Source: Actinomycetota bacterium
GTDB lineage: Bacteria; Actinomycetota; Aquicultoria; JACQXZ01
Direction of reading: 5' to 3'
DNA length: 33,040 nucleotides
Assembly: GCA_016208465.1 (NCBI GenBank)
Contig: JACQXZ010000066.1
Span: 1-33,040, forward strand
The position numbers and the translations under genes are program-made. The notes beneath the pieces are model-generated. The model did not search any database, was not told where the DNA came from, and worked only from the letters and a program-made list of their open reading frames with translations. Shown here in pieces: positions 16,242 through 24,582 of this stretch. Numbering within the stretch: the first letter of the stretch is position 1; every line of letters begins with the position of its first letter.

Positions 16242-17552
16242 ATGACAACTAATAAAGCGATTGTTTCCGCTGTAGTTAAAAACAGTCCGGCTGACAAATA
16301 TAAACTTAAACCAAATATAATTTTAAAAAAAATAAATAATCATATTTTGAAAGATATAATTGACTATCAGTTTTTTGCGGATGACAAAATATTAGAAATC
16401 GAATATGAAGAAAATCTAAAACTAAAAAGCCTTTTGGTTAAGAAAAAACAAGGCGAACCGTTAGGGTTAATTTTTGAATCATCAGTTTTTGATAAACTTA
16501 AAACCTGTAAAAATAATTGTGTATTTTGCTTTATAAACCAGCTTCCAAAAAGTTTAAGAAAAACATTATATTTAAAAGATGATGATTTCAGGCTTTCTTT
16601 TCTTTACGGAAACTTTATCACATTAACCAATCTGAGCAAAAACGACGTCGAAAGAATAATAGAACAACGCATAAGTCCGCTTTATATATCTCTGCACACA
16701 ACAGACGAAAAATTAAGAAATTTTATGCTGAAACCAAAAAACAACAAAGATAATTCTTTGAAGTATTTAAAACAACTTCTAAAGAATAATATAGAAATTC
16801 ATATTCAGATAGTTCTCTGCCCGGATATAAATGATAAAAAAGAATTAGAAAAAACAATCAATGACTTATATAAAAATTACAATAAAGTAAAATCAATTGG
16901 AATTGTTCCGGTTGGTTTAACAGATTTTAGAGAAAATTTGTATCCGCTTCGTCTGTTCACAAAAAGAGAAGCAAAAAATCTTATTGACAAGATTAGTCAA
17001 TGGCAGAAATATTTTAAATCAGAATTTAAGTCTAACTGGATATATCTGGCTGATGAATTTTATCTAATGGCGGATAAGAAATTCCCTTCTGAAGAAGAAT
17101 ATGACAACTTCCCTCAAATTGAAAATGGCATTGGAATCGCACGTTTATTTATAGACGAAGCTCTTGAAGAAATCTCCCGCAAAAGGAAAGGGTCAAAATG
17201 CAGAAAGTATAAATTTACGGCGCTTACAGGAAAATTAGCAGTTCCGATTTTAAAGCAGGTTGTTGAACAACTAAAAAATAAATTCGACATAGAGTGCGAA
17301 ATAGAAGGAGTAGAAAACAGACTGTTCGGTAAAAATATAACTGTGACAGGACTTCTTGGCGGGAATGATATTGTAAATTTTTTGAAATCAAAAAAAATAA
17401 ACGGCACGGTTTTAATTCCTGATATAATGTTAAAGGATTTAAGTTTATTTTTGGATGACATTTCAATAGAAGAAATAAAAAGTAATTTTAAGTTTCCTGT
17501 AAGAATTGTTCAGTCTTCAGGAAGAGATTTTATTCAAAGTTTTTTTGCATAG
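16242..17552 (+). CDS. DUF512 family radical SAM protein with N-terminal PDZ-like segment
   Basis: This 436-residue protein starts with a PDZ-like segment (IVSAVVKNSPADKYKLKPNIILKKIN). It then has the radical SAM cluster motif CKNNCVFC (Cys89, Cys93, Cys96) and the family mark FINQLPKSLR, followed by FRLSFLYGNFITLTNL and ISLHTTDEKLR. The C-terminal DUF512 part includes FTALTGKLAVPIL and VTGLLGGNDIV. Members are widespread in anaerobes and usually sit next to der, as here (10-base gap). The reaction is not established to my knowledge. The genetic context suggests a link to ribosome or cell-envelope assembly, but that is inference. Confidence 0.9.
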   Translation: MTTNKAIVSAVVKNSPADKYKLKPNIILKKINNHILKDIIDYQFFADDKILEIEYEENLKLKSLLVKKKQGEPLGLIFESSVFDKLKTCKNNCVFCFINQLPKSLRKTLYLKDDDFRLSFLYGNFITLTNLSKNDVERIIEQRISPLYISLHTTDEKLRNFMLKPKNNKDNSLKYLKQLLKNNIEIHIQIVLCPDINDKKELEKTINDLYKNYNKVKSIGIVPVGLTDFRENLYPLRLFTKREAKNLIDKISQWQKYFKSEFKSNWIYLADEFYLMADKKFPSEEEYDNFPQIENGIGIARLFIDEALEEISRKRKGSKCRKYKFTALTGKLAVPILKQVVEQLKNKFDIECEIEGVENRLFGKNITVTGLLGGNDIVNFLKSKKINGTVLIPDIMLKDLSLFLDDISIEEIKSNFKFPVRIVQSSGRDFIQSFFA

Positions 17553-17562
17553 GAGAAATATT

Positions 17563-18876
17563 ATGTCATTACCACTGGTTGCAATAGTGGGCCGTCCGAA
17601 TGTCGGAAAATCAACTTTATTAAATCGTTTAATTTCAAGTCAGTTTGCTATTGTAGATAGTGTGGCAGGTATCACACGTGATAGAAATTATGTTAAATCT
17701 GACTGGAATGGAAAATTTTTTACAATTGTTGATACCGGCGGTCTTGACTTCACAGAAGACGCTGAAATAACAAAGCAAATCACAAAACAAGCTATGCTGG
17801 CTGTTGAAGAAGCTGATTTAATTCTGTTTGTCGTTGACAATAAAAGTGGTCTGCTGGACACGGATAAAGAAATAGCAAACATATTAAGAAAAAGCGGAAA
17901 AATAACTCTGTTGGTAGTAAATAAAGTTGACAGCCAAAAAGAAAGTCTTGAAAAATATTCGTTTTTTCAGTTAGGCATTGGCGAGCCTATTGAAATATCA
18001 GCTCTTCACGGTCAGGGAATCGGTGAACTGCTGGATCAAATCACTTCGCTGTTACCCGAAATACCGCCTGTTATTGAAGAAGAAGATTTTTATAAAATCG
18101 CAATTATTGGAGGGCCTAATGCTGGCAAATCTTCTTTGTTTAATAAATTACTGGGAGAGGAGAGAGCGATAGTAAGCGCTGTCCCCGGAACAACCCGCGA
18201 CGCAATTGACACTATTATAGAAAAGAATAATAAAAAATATTGTTTTATTGATACGGCAGGCTTTAAGAAAAAAAGTAAAACCGAAAGCGGCGTTGAATAT
18301 TACAGTATGATTCGCACCTTGAAAGCAATTGACAGATGCCACATTGCTATTCTTGTTATTGACGCAACCACTGGCGTAACTTCAAAAGACCAGAAAATAG
18401 CCGACTACGCTGAGAGTCGCGGATGCGCAAGCTTAATCGCGATAAATAAATGGGATTTAATAGAAAAAGAAACAAGCACCGCAAAAGAATATATTGAAAA
18501 AACAAAAAGGGATTTAAGATTTCTGGATTATTCGCCGGTGATTACAATTTCGGCTTTAACAGGACAACGGGTTAACAGACTTTTTCCTGTTATAGACAAC
18601 ATTGCTGAAGAATATTTTAAAAAAATTTCAACCAATGAATTAAACAAATTAGTAAAAGATTTAAAAGCGGCCGGTTATACTATTTCAAAAGGAAGACTTA
18701 AATTAAAAATTTCTTATGCTGCTCAAATTAAAACAGCGCCGCCGGCTTTTTTATTTTTTGTTAATCATCCGCAACTGGTAAATTCAACTTATAAAAATTA
18801 TCTTAAGAACAGAATTCGTGAAGCTTTTGATTTTACCGGCTGCCCGTTAGAATTATATTTTAGAAAAGAAAAATAA
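17563..18876 (+). CDS. der: Ribosome biogenesis GTPase Der (EngA)
   Basis: A tandem GTPase that helps 50S subunit maturation. The 437-residue protein carries two G domains: GRPNVGKST (10-18) with DTGGL and NKVD, and GGPNAGKSS (183-191) with DTAGF and NKWD. A C-terminal KH-like domain (residues about 350-437) ends in GCPLELYFR. The ATG at 17563 follows AGGAGAAATATT. A longer frame back to 17506 overlaps the previous gene and is rejected. Confidence 0.97.
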   Translation: MSLPLVAIVGRPNVGKSTLLNRLISSQFAIVDSVAGITRDRNYVKSDWNGKFFTIVDTGGLDFTEDAEITKQITKQAMLAVEEADLILFVVDNKSGLLDTDKEIANILRKSGKITLLVVNKVDSQKESLEKYSFFQLGIGEPIEISALHGQGIGELLDQITSLLPEIPPVIEEEDFYKIAIIGGPNAGKSSLFNKLLGEERAIVSAVPGTTRDAIDTIIEKNNKKYCFIDTAGFKKKSKTESGVEYYSMIRTLKAIDRCHIAILVIDATTGVTSKDQKIADYAESRGCASLIAINKWDLIEKETSTAKEYIEKTKRDLRFLDYSPVITISALTGQRVNRLFPVIDNIAEEYFKKISTNELNKLVKDLKAAGYTISKGRLKLKISYAAQIKTAPPAFLFFVNHPQLVNSTYKNYLKNRIREAFDFTGCPLELYFRKEK

Positions 18877-18884
18877 CAACCCGG

Positions 18885-18909
18885 TAGGACGGCCGTCTCG
18901 GCTGTCCTA
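18885..18909. repeat. Palindromic repeat TAGGACGGCCG-tct-CGGCTGTCCTA
   Basis: Eleven-base arms with one G·T wobble and the same TCT loop as the hisC-end repeat at 10121-10140. It sits in the der-plsY gap. No T-run follows (ataaaaaa instead), so termination is unlikely on this strand. An mRNA-stabilising or simply parasitic role is possible. Confidence 0.75.
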
Positions 18910-18939
18910 TAAAAAATATTTTCGGGTGAAAGGAAAACT

Positions 18940-19554
18940 GTGCTAATTAAAACAATACTTGTTCTTGCCTTGAGTTACTTAATAGGATCAATCCCATCCG
19001 GATTAATCATAGGCAAAACAATATACAAAATCGACTTAAGAGAATACGGAAGCGGAAACATCGGCGCAACAAACGCTTATAGAAACATAAGTCCGCTTGC
19101 GGGAATAATTATTTTTATAAGCGATGTAACCAAAGGAGCTATTCCTGTTCTCTTGGCTAAATGGGTAATTGGAGGAGATATTATTCCGCTTGCCGCGGGA
19201 ATGTTTACAATCATAGGCAACATATGGTCAATTTATCTAAAATTTCACGGCGGTAAAGGTATCTCGACTACAACAGGCATCCTTATAGCGCTTCTCCCAA
19301 AAGTTATTTTAATACTAACAATCATATGGGCAATAATCCTGATTATAACCCGGTATGTTTCTCTTGCTTCAATAATGGTCGCCTTACTTTTCCCTGTTAT
19401 GATTCTTTATTTTAAATATCCATTACCTTATACTATCTTTAGTTTTATCGTAATGCTGATTGTTCTTTACAGACACAGGTCAAATTTTAAGCGTCTGATT
19501 GAAGGAAAAGAATTACGATTAGGCGATCGCCTGAAAGGATCGAAGAAAAACTAA
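18940..19554 (+). CDS. plsY: Acyl-phosphate:glycerol-3-phosphate acyltransferase
   Basis: An integral membrane enzyme that puts the first acyl group on glycerol-3-phosphate. The 204 residues give about five hydrophobic helices. The three PlsY motifs are visible: GSIPSGLIIGK, GSGNIGATNAYR and FHGGKGISTTTG. The GTG start at 18940 has GAAAGGA upstream. The stop is directly followed by the ATG of gpsA, which makes its substrate. Confidence 0.95.
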   Translation: MLIKTILVLALSYLIGSIPSGLIIGKTIYKIDLREYGSGNIGATNAYRNISPLAGIIIFISDVTKGAIPVLLAKWVIGGDIIPLAAGMFTIIGNIWSIYLKFHGGKGISTTTGILIALLPKVILILTIIWAIILIITRYVSLASIMVALLFPVMILYFKYPLPYTIFSFIVMLIVLYRHRSNFKRLIEGKELRLGDRLKGSKKN

Positions 19555-20571
19555 ATGGAAGCAAAAATTGCTGTTATCGGAGCTGGAAGCTGGGGAACCG
19601 CAATCGCGGCTCTTTTAGCTAGAAAAAATTATACTGTAAAACTATGGGGAAGAGATGAAAGTCTTATAAATGAAATCAGTGCTTATCATAAAAATCCCCG
19701 ATATTTAACTGATCTATCCATTCCGTCTTCAGTGACAGCCACCAATAATATGGAAGAAGCTTTGTTAAATGTTAACATCGTTGTGCTTGCGGTACCTTCG
19801 CATACCGTAAGATCTATCATCTCAAGCATAAAAGATATTCTTAAACCAAATATGTTAATTATCAGTCTGGCAAAAGGAATAGAAGTGTCTTCGCTTATGA
19901 GAATGTCGGAAGTAATCATTGATGTTCTGCCTGAAGAGTTTCACAAAAACATAGGGGTTCTTTCAGGACCAAATCACGCGGAAGAAGTAAGCAAAGATAT
20001 TCCCAGCGCCACTGTCGTTTCCGCTGTAAAAAAAGAGGTGGCATTAAAATTTCAATATGTATTTATGACACCATACTTCAGGGTCTATATCAATCCGGAT
20101 CTGGCTGGGGTAGAATTGGGAGGAGCAACTAAAAACGTGGTCGCGATTGCCGCTGGTGTTTCAGACGGACTTGGATATGGCGACAACACAAAAGCATCTT
20201 TGATCACCCGTGGCTTGGCAGAAATGACCAGACTTGGTATTATCTTAAAAGCAAATCCGCTGACTTTTTCAGGGCTTTCTGGAATGGGAGATTTGATTGT
20301 AACCTGCACCAGTAATTACAGCCGGAACCGCGCTGTGGGAGAAAAACTTGCAAGCGGTAAAACAATTGAAGATATCGCGAAAGAAACAACAATGATTGCC
20401 GAGGGAGTAATCACATCCAAAGCGGTAGATGAAATGGCGAGAAAATATAATATTGAAATGCCTATCACAAAAAAAGTTGTAGAAATTATTTATGAAAATA
20501 AAGATCCTCATAGGTGTGTAAGCGAATTAATGGAAAGAGGCCCAGCCGAAGAAATTCGCTGGGAAACATAA
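19555..20571 (+). CDS. gpsA: Glycerol-3-phosphate dehydrogenase [NAD(P)+]
   Basis: Makes sn-glycerol-3-phosphate from dihydroxyacetone phosphate for phospholipid synthesis. The 338 residues include the nucleotide-binding IGAGSWGTAIA, GPNHAEEV, the catalytic lysine region GGATKNVVAIAAGVSDGLGYG, and GMGDLIVTCTSNYSRNRAVG. The start codon abuts the plsY stop with AAAGGA upstream. It is the last gene of the uninterrupted housekeeping series. Confidence 0.97.
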   Translation: MEAKIAVIGAGSWGTAIAALLARKNYTVKLWGRDESLINEISAYHKNPRYLTDLSIPSSVTATNNMEEALLNVNIVVLAVPSHTVRSIISSIKDILKPNMLIISLAKGIEVSSLMRMSEVIIDVLPEEFHKNIGVLSGPNHAEEVSKDIPSATVVSAVKKEVALKFQYVFMTPYFRVYINPDLAGVELGGATKNVVAIAAGVSDGLGYGDNTKASLITRGLAEMTRLGIILKANPLTFSGLSGMGDLIVTCTSNYSRNRAVGEKLASGKTIEDIAKETTMIAEGVITSKAVDEMARKYNIEMPITKKVVEIIYENKDPHRCVSELMERGPAEEIRWET

Positions 20572-20617
20572 TTATTTAAAAAAATTGTTAATTTTTGCAG
20601 GAATGACGCTGATTTTG

Positions 20618-20646
20618 TTGAATTTAAAAAACAGTTATCGGATAAT
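20618..20646 (+). promoter_or_regulatory. Candidate promoter for the HU gene
   Basis: TTGAAT (20618-20623), a 17-base spacer and GATAAT (20641-20646) lie in the gpsA-hup gap, about 50 bases before the HU start. This suggests HU can be expressed independently of the upstream operon. Confidence 0.5.
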
Positions 20647-20694
20647 TGAAATGATTTAATGTTTCTTTTTTATTTCTGAAAGGAGGTGACTTTA

Positions 20695-20967
20695 ATGACC
20701 AAACAAGATTTAATCGAGGCAGTCGCCGATGACGTTGGTATTTCAAAGAAAGATGCTGGCAGGGCTGTAGAGGCTTTTATTGGAGGCGTAACAGATGCTC
20801 TTAAAAAAGGGGACAAGGTCCAATTGGTAGGTTTTGGTACCTTTGAAATAAGAGAAAGGAGCGCGAGAGAGGGAAGAAATCCTCAAACAGGAAAAACTAT
20901 CTCCATCGCCGCCAGAAAATCTCCGGCTTTTAAAGCTGGCAAAGCTTTGAAAGACGCTGTTCAATAA
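20695..20967 (+). CDS. hup: HU family DNA-binding protein
   Basis: This 90-residue histone-like protein bends and compacts DNA as a dimer. It has the family features [53 protein letters not shown] (the DNA-binding arm) and [15 protein letters not shown] near-perfect ribosome site, AAAGGAGGTGA, precedes the ATG at 20695. The upstream in-frame GTG at 20686 lies inside that site and is rejected. It is followed by a strong terminator. Confidence 0.97.
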   Translation: MTKQDLIEAVADDVGISKKDAGRAVEAFIGGVTDALKKGDKVQLVGFGTFEIRERSAREGRNPQTGKTISIAARKSPAFKAGKALKDAVQ

Positions 20968-20997
20968 AATAATAATTTTATAGTTAAGATAGATTTT

Positions 20998-21024
20998 AAA
21001 GGCCGATCCGTATCGGCCTTTTTT
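20998..21024 (+). terminator. Rho-independent terminator of hup
   Basis: GGCCGAT (21001-21007), a CCGT loop and ATCGGCC (21012-21018) form a perfect 7-bp stem. Preceding AAA pairs with the first of six Ts (21019-21024). It is the clearest intrinsic terminator in the window and separates the housekeeping block from the accessory patch. Confidence 0.92.
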
Positions 21025-21105
21025 ATATTCACAATTTCTCCTCCCTTGACAGAAATTTATTTATTATCTCCTCATCCCTTGATGGGAGGGTTTACCCATT
21101 CTTCA

Positions 21106-21155
<50 letters not shown>

Positions 21156-21285
21156 AATCGGACTTTCGGATTTGGGAAGAAACGATAACAACAAAGTTAC
21201 AATTCGAGCTTTCACCTAGAGTCGTGTATAAACGAAGTGCTTCGGTTATTTTAAGTTAAATGAAATCGGGGTTATAGAAAAAAAT

Positions 21286-21735
21286 ATGGAACAGATTGTT
21301 TATATAGTCTTGGGATCCCTTTTAGCACTGATAGGCGGTTTCATCAGCCAATACCCTCAAAACCATCTTAACCAAATCAAAGAAGACGAAAGTCTCTTGT
21401 TTCAAGCAGACTGTCTTTTGTTAGATTACTATCCTTTGATCAAGGGGAAGGATAACCACGCCCCGACAGATAATAACACACTAAAATTAAAGGCAAAAGA
21501 AGTCACTTTTCGTGATGATCTTTCCAAAATCGCTATCAGAATCTGTACCAAACGTTATCGAGGTTTAGCAGTAAGGCTAACTAAATTTGCACTCGATAGT
21601 ACTTTCAGAACAGAAGATAATTTGACCTCGCTTACACATGATGTGCAAATGGCAATTAATAAGCCAATGATCAAAAAATATGAAAGCGAAATGAAGGATC
21701 TTCTTAAACTTTTGAAAAGGAGAATAGGAGAATAG
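21286..21735 (+). CDS. Small membrane-anchored protein of unknown function
   Basis: I do not recognise a family for these 149 residues. The N-terminus (VYIVLGSLLALIGGFISQY) is a single membrane helix. The rest is charged and mostly helical (LKLKAKEVTFRDDLSKIAIRI, then YESEMKDLLKLLKRRIGE) and probably cytosolic. The ribosome site is weak (the upstream sequence is 'gttatagaaaaaaat'). Its stop codon lies inside a four-copy 8-base tandem repeat. The gene lies between the tRNA fragment and the RAYT element, so it may be cargo of a mobile region. Confidence 0.55.
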   Translation: MEQIVYIVLGSLLALIGGFISQYPQNHLNQIKEDESLLFQADCLLLDYYPLIKGKDNHAPTDNNTLKLKAKEVTFRDDLSKIAIRICTKRYRGLAVRLTKFALDSTFRTEDNLTSLTHDVQMAINKPMIKKYESEMKDLLKLLKRRIGE

Positions 21736-21750
21736 GAGAATAGGAGAATA
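21719..21750. repeat. Four tandem copies of GGAGAATA
   Basis: Four perfect 8-bp units span the end of the small membrane protein gene and contain its stop. Because the unit is not a multiple of three, gain or loss of a copy before the stop would change the final residues. Confidence 0.9.
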
Positions 21751-21840
21751 AAAAATTGGTAAACCAATTAAGACGAAAATCCGACTTCATTTAACACAAA
21801 TAAATAGAAATAAGGGAATAAGGGGACAGCGCCCTTTTAA

Positions 21841-21869
21841 TTGACATACCATATTATGTTGTTTAAAAT
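21841..21869 (+). promoter_or_regulatory. Promoter of the RAYT transposase
   Basis: TTGACA (21841-21846), a 17-base spacer and TAAAAT (21864-21869) lie just inside the left inverted repeat. The -10 box ends only 6 bases before the transposase ATG at 21876, so the transcript would be leaderless or nearly so. Confidence 0.6.
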
Positions 21870-21875
21870 AACTTT

Positions 21876-22535
21876 ATGCCACGCCAATAAAGAATTGTTA
21901 TCACAAATATAGCACATCACGTAACCCAGCGTGGAAATTATCAACAGCCGGTTTTTGAACACGAAGAAGATTATAAAAAATACTGCGACTGGTTTAAAGA
22001 ATATGCAAAGAGATACTGTATTACAACGTATGCTTATTGTTTAATGAACAACCATGTGCATTTTATTGTATCGCCCAAAACAGAAGAAGGGCTGGCCAGA
22101 CTTTTCAATACGCTTCACATGAGGTATGCCCAGTATATAAATAAAAGACGAAAAGCAACAGGACATTTATGGCAAGGTCGTTTTTTCTCATGTTTATTGG
22201 ATGAACAACATCTGTATCGAGCCATACGATATGTAGAAAGAAATCCCGTCCGGGCAAAGATAGCGCAATACGCATGGACCTATAAGTGGTCAAGCGCAAA
22301 GGAACACACAGGATATGATATAAGTAGTATACCGCTAAATCGAAAATTTGAAATGGAAGCGAATGAATGGAAGGACTACTTAAAAGAGACGGATGATGAA
22401 ATGATAACAGAGATACGGATGAAAACACAAAGAGGACTCGCGATGGGAACGGAACAATTTATACAAAAAATTGAGAGTAAACTGAATCGTTCGTTGGTGT
22501 GTCTAGGCCCCGGACGACCTAAGAAGAAAACCTAA
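21876..22535 (+). pseudogene. REP-associated tyrosine (Y1) transposase with premature TAA at codon 5
   Basis: Read from ATG 21876 the product begins M-P-R-Q, meets TAA at 21888-21890, and then continues in the same frame with RIVITNIAHHVTQRGNYQQP, a normal RAYT beginning. The rest is intact: NNHVHFIV (HUH metal motif), RYAQYINKRRKATGHLWQGRF, YRAIRYVERNPVRA (catalytic tyrosine region) and WSSA. The next ATG, at 22044, gives 163 residues that keep the HUH motif but lose the first strand and the TQRGN segment. That form is unlikely to be a full transposase. Only one codon separates this from a complete gene, so the inactivation looks recent, unless the TAA is read through or is a sequencing error. 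Confidence 0.85.
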
Positions 22536-22582
22536 AAAGGGCGCTGTCCCCTTATCGGATGTATAATTTTTTTACATTGTTA

Positions 22583-22611
22583 TTGACAAATATTTTGACA
22601 TAAATTAAACT
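22583..22611 (+). promoter_or_regulatory. Candidate promoter upstream of the Panacea toxin-antitoxin pair
   Basis: TTGACA (22583-22588), 17 bases, then TAAACT (22606-22611). A second TTGACA at 22595-22600 lies within the spacer. The predicted transcript would start about 140 bases before the antitoxin ATG and include a 37-codon start-less frame. Confidence 0.5.
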
Positions 22612-22644
22612 GAGATTAGGTAACAATTTAAACAAAATATTATA

Positions 22645-22758
22645 GCTAAAAGAGAACTCTCACAAATAAAACTTCAAAAAGCTCTAAAACAAAAGGTTGT
22701 TCCAAAAGAAAAACACAAACAAATACACGCCAATAGAAATAAGCGAGGTAAAATATAA
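22645..22758 (+). other. Start-less basic reading frame just upstream of the antitoxin gene
   Basis: A frame ending at TAA 22756-22758 reads AKRELSQIKLQKALKQKVV and continues for 18 more lysine-rich residues. It has protein-like composition but no ATG, GTG or TTG in frame before an upstream TAA at 22621. It could be a tail of a lost gene, a leader peptide with an unusual start, or chance. Confidence 0.3.
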
Positions 22759-22760
22759 CT

Positions 22761-23534
22761 ATGCTTTCAAGATTTATTCAACAATTGCGAAAAAAGAATA
22801 ATCTGACGCAGGAGTTTTTGGCATCGGAACTCGGCATTTCCCGTCCGACTTATGTCCAAATAGAACAAGGTAAGCGGGAATTAACCATTTCCGAAGCAGA
22901 AAAGCTGGCTTCTGTTTTTGGCATTTCTATTGAAGATTTTTTGGCCGAACAATTACCAAAGCGCGAGATTGTTTTAGAAAAGAAAAAAATAAACAAAAAA
23001 ACAGGCGCTGATACTCAAATTCGCGTAACGCGAAAGAACCTTAACAAATTCAAACAGGTTCTTTTGTATGTTTTGATGAAGGTCGGTGGAAAACCGAATG
23101 TTGGTGAAACTGTGCTTCATAAATTGCTTTACTTCATTGATTTTGATTACTACGAAAAGTTCGAGGAGAATTTAATGGGCGCGACTTACATTAAAAACTA
23201 TCATGGCCCGACATCGGTTGAACTGGGAGCTATTTTGGACGATATGCAAAAAAATAACGAGATAGAGGCGGTAAAAAGTAAATATTTTAATCACTTGCAA
23301 AAAAAGTATTTACCGCTCAAACGAGCCGATCTTAATGTTCTTTCAGCGCGCGATATCGAGCATATTGATGAAGTTTTGGCTCGCTTGTCTGATAAAAACG
23401 CCAAAGAAATAGAACAATACTCTCATGAAGATATTCCGTGGAAGGCAGCAAAAGACGGCCAGCCGCTTTCTTATGAAAGTGTATTTTATCGTGATGAGTG
23501 TTACTCTGTAAGAAACTATGATGATGAACTTTAA
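22761..23534 (+). CDS. HTH (XRE) - Panacea (DUF4065) antitoxin
   Basis: The protein has 257 residues and two parts. Residues about 8-60 are an XRE helix-turn-helix (LRKKNNLTQEFLASELGISRPTYVQIEQGKRELT). Residues about 95-235 form a DUF4065/Panacea domain (KLLYFIDFDYYEKFEENLMGATYIKNYHGPTSV…). Panacea proteins are antitoxins that pair with many unrelated toxins, and the DNA-binding part probably represses the operon. The stop overlaps the next gene, a RelE-like protein, which is the arrangement expected for such a pair. GCGAGG lies upstream of the ATG at a rather long spacing. Confidence 0.85.
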   Translation: MLSRFIQQLRKKNNLTQEFLASELGISRPTYVQIEQGKRELTISEAEKLASVFGISIEDFLAEQLPKREIVLEKKKINKKTGADTQIRVTRKNLNKFKQVLLYVLMKVGGKPNVGETVLHKLLYFIDFDYYEKFEENLMGATYIKNYHGPTSVELGAILDDMQKNNEIEAVKSKYFNHLQKKYLPLKRADLNVLSARDIEHIDEVLARLSDKNAKEIEQYSHEDIPWKAAKDGQPLSYESVFYRDECYSVRNYDDEL

Positions 23535-23856
23535 TGAATTGCCGGAATTCGTTAAAGAATTTAAGCGTCTGGCGAAAAAATATAAATCATTACCAAATGA
23601 CCTGAAAAATTTTAAAAGTGTAATCACGGTTGAGCCAACAGGAAATAGCAAACATTTCAATATTATAAAGAAAAGTGAGATATGCACTGTTGTAAAAGCG
23701 CGTTTGTTTTGCAGATATTTAAAGGGATCTTCTTTGAGAATTATTTATGCTTTTCACAACCAAGGCTGTAAAGTTGATTTTATTGAGATATATTTCAAAG
23801 GTAACAAAGAAAATGAAGATCGCGAAAGAATTAAAGAATATTTAAAAAACCTCTAA
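23518..23856 (+). CDS. RelE-like toxin paired with the Panacea antitoxin
   Basis: This short protein (112 residues from the first of three consecutive ATGs) looks like a RelE/ParE-superfamily ribosome-dependent nuclease: FNELPEFVKEFKRLAKKYKSLPNDL, a central strand 'SSLRIIYAFHNQGCKVDFIEIYFKG' and a helical end ENEDRERIKEYLKNL. The ATG run at 23518-23526 overlaps the antitoxin stop, implying coupled translation. Toxicity is inferred from gene context. No partner other than the Panacea gene is present. Confidence 0.75.
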   Translation: MMMNFNELPEFVKEFKRLAKKYKSLPNDLKNFKSVITVEPTGNSKHFNIIKKSEICTVVKARLFCRYLKGSSLRIIYAFHNQGCKVDFIEIYFKGNKENEDRERIKEYLKNL

Positions 23857-23873
23857 CCAATTAATTACTAATT

Positions 23874-24559
23874 TTGAAAAAACAGAGAAAATTTTACAAG
23901 ACAAAATTAATAAGTATCACTTTTATAGTTTTAACTATCCTTTTAGCGCTTTATTGTTCTTTATCCTTAAACAAGCAAGTTCCAGCACCCCAAAAACCTT
24001 TGCCCAAGAAAAACATAAGCAAAAAATCAAAAGAGGAGGCGCGACTGGTATTTCTTCAGGAACTCCTGAATATAAAATCACTTTATCAATTGCCCTCAAA
24101 TTAAAAAGATTACTTGAAAACAAAGGAATCAAAGTAATTATGACCAGAGAAAGCAATAATGTTAACATCAGTAATTCTGAACGCGCGCAAATTGCCAACA
24201 AAGCAAAAGCTGATTTATCTGTTCGAATACACGCGGATGGCAACGCAAATTCATTCGTAAACGGCTACTCTGTTTTTTATCCGGAAAAAAATCTATGGAC
24301 AGAAGAAATCTACATTGAAAGCAGAAGGGCGGCTCAACTGATTTCAAATGAATTATCAATTACCGGCGCTAAAAATAACGGAATAACGCCTCGGGGAGAC
24401 CTGACAGGCTTTAACTGGTCAAAAGTAACATCTGTTTTGGTAGAAACAGGATTTTTATCAAATCCAAATGAAGATAAATTATTAAACAATGATGCTTATC
24501 AGGAAAAAATCGCTCAAGGTATTTTTAACGGAATTGTGGAATTTTTATTAAAACAATGA
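23874..24559 (+). pseudogene. N-acetylmuramoyl-L-alanine amidase (Amidase_3), disrupted by deletion and frameshift
   Basis: The 5' part (TTG 23874) encodes a membrane anchor, KLISITFIVLTILLALYCSL, and a proline/lysine linker. The 3' part, in another frame, encodes most of an Amidase_3 domain: GATGISSGTPEYKITLSIA (zinc Glu), VIMTRESN, LSVRIHADGNAN (zinc His) and VLVETGFLSNPNEDKLL (catalytic Glu). The first strand with the DPGHGG motif, which holds the first zinc histidine, is missing: the sequence passes from KKSKEE/KQKIKR straight to GGATG. A deletion of a few tens of bases with a frame change near 24030-24045 explains this. The product would not be an active cell-wall amidase. Confidence 0.8.
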
Positions 24560-24582
24560 TGTGAAACTCAAAAAGGAGATTT

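Larger units (their letters stand above)
21818..22555 (+). mobile_element. RAYT/IS200-like element bounded by 21-bp perfect inverted repeats
   Basis: The left end at 21818-21838 (containing AAGGGGACAGCGCCCTTTT) is the exact reverse complement of the right end at 22535-22555. Between them lie a consensus-like promoter and one Y1-type transposase gene, and nothing else. A solo copy of the end sequence stands at 26020-26039. This fits REP-associated tyrosine transposases, where terminal palindromes are scattered through the genome. Confidence 0.85.

Noticed and set aside
21046-21074. TTGACA at 21046 as a promoter for the tRNA fragment
   Set aside because: No acceptable -10 box at 16-18 bases; the AT-rich part falls only about 12 bases away.
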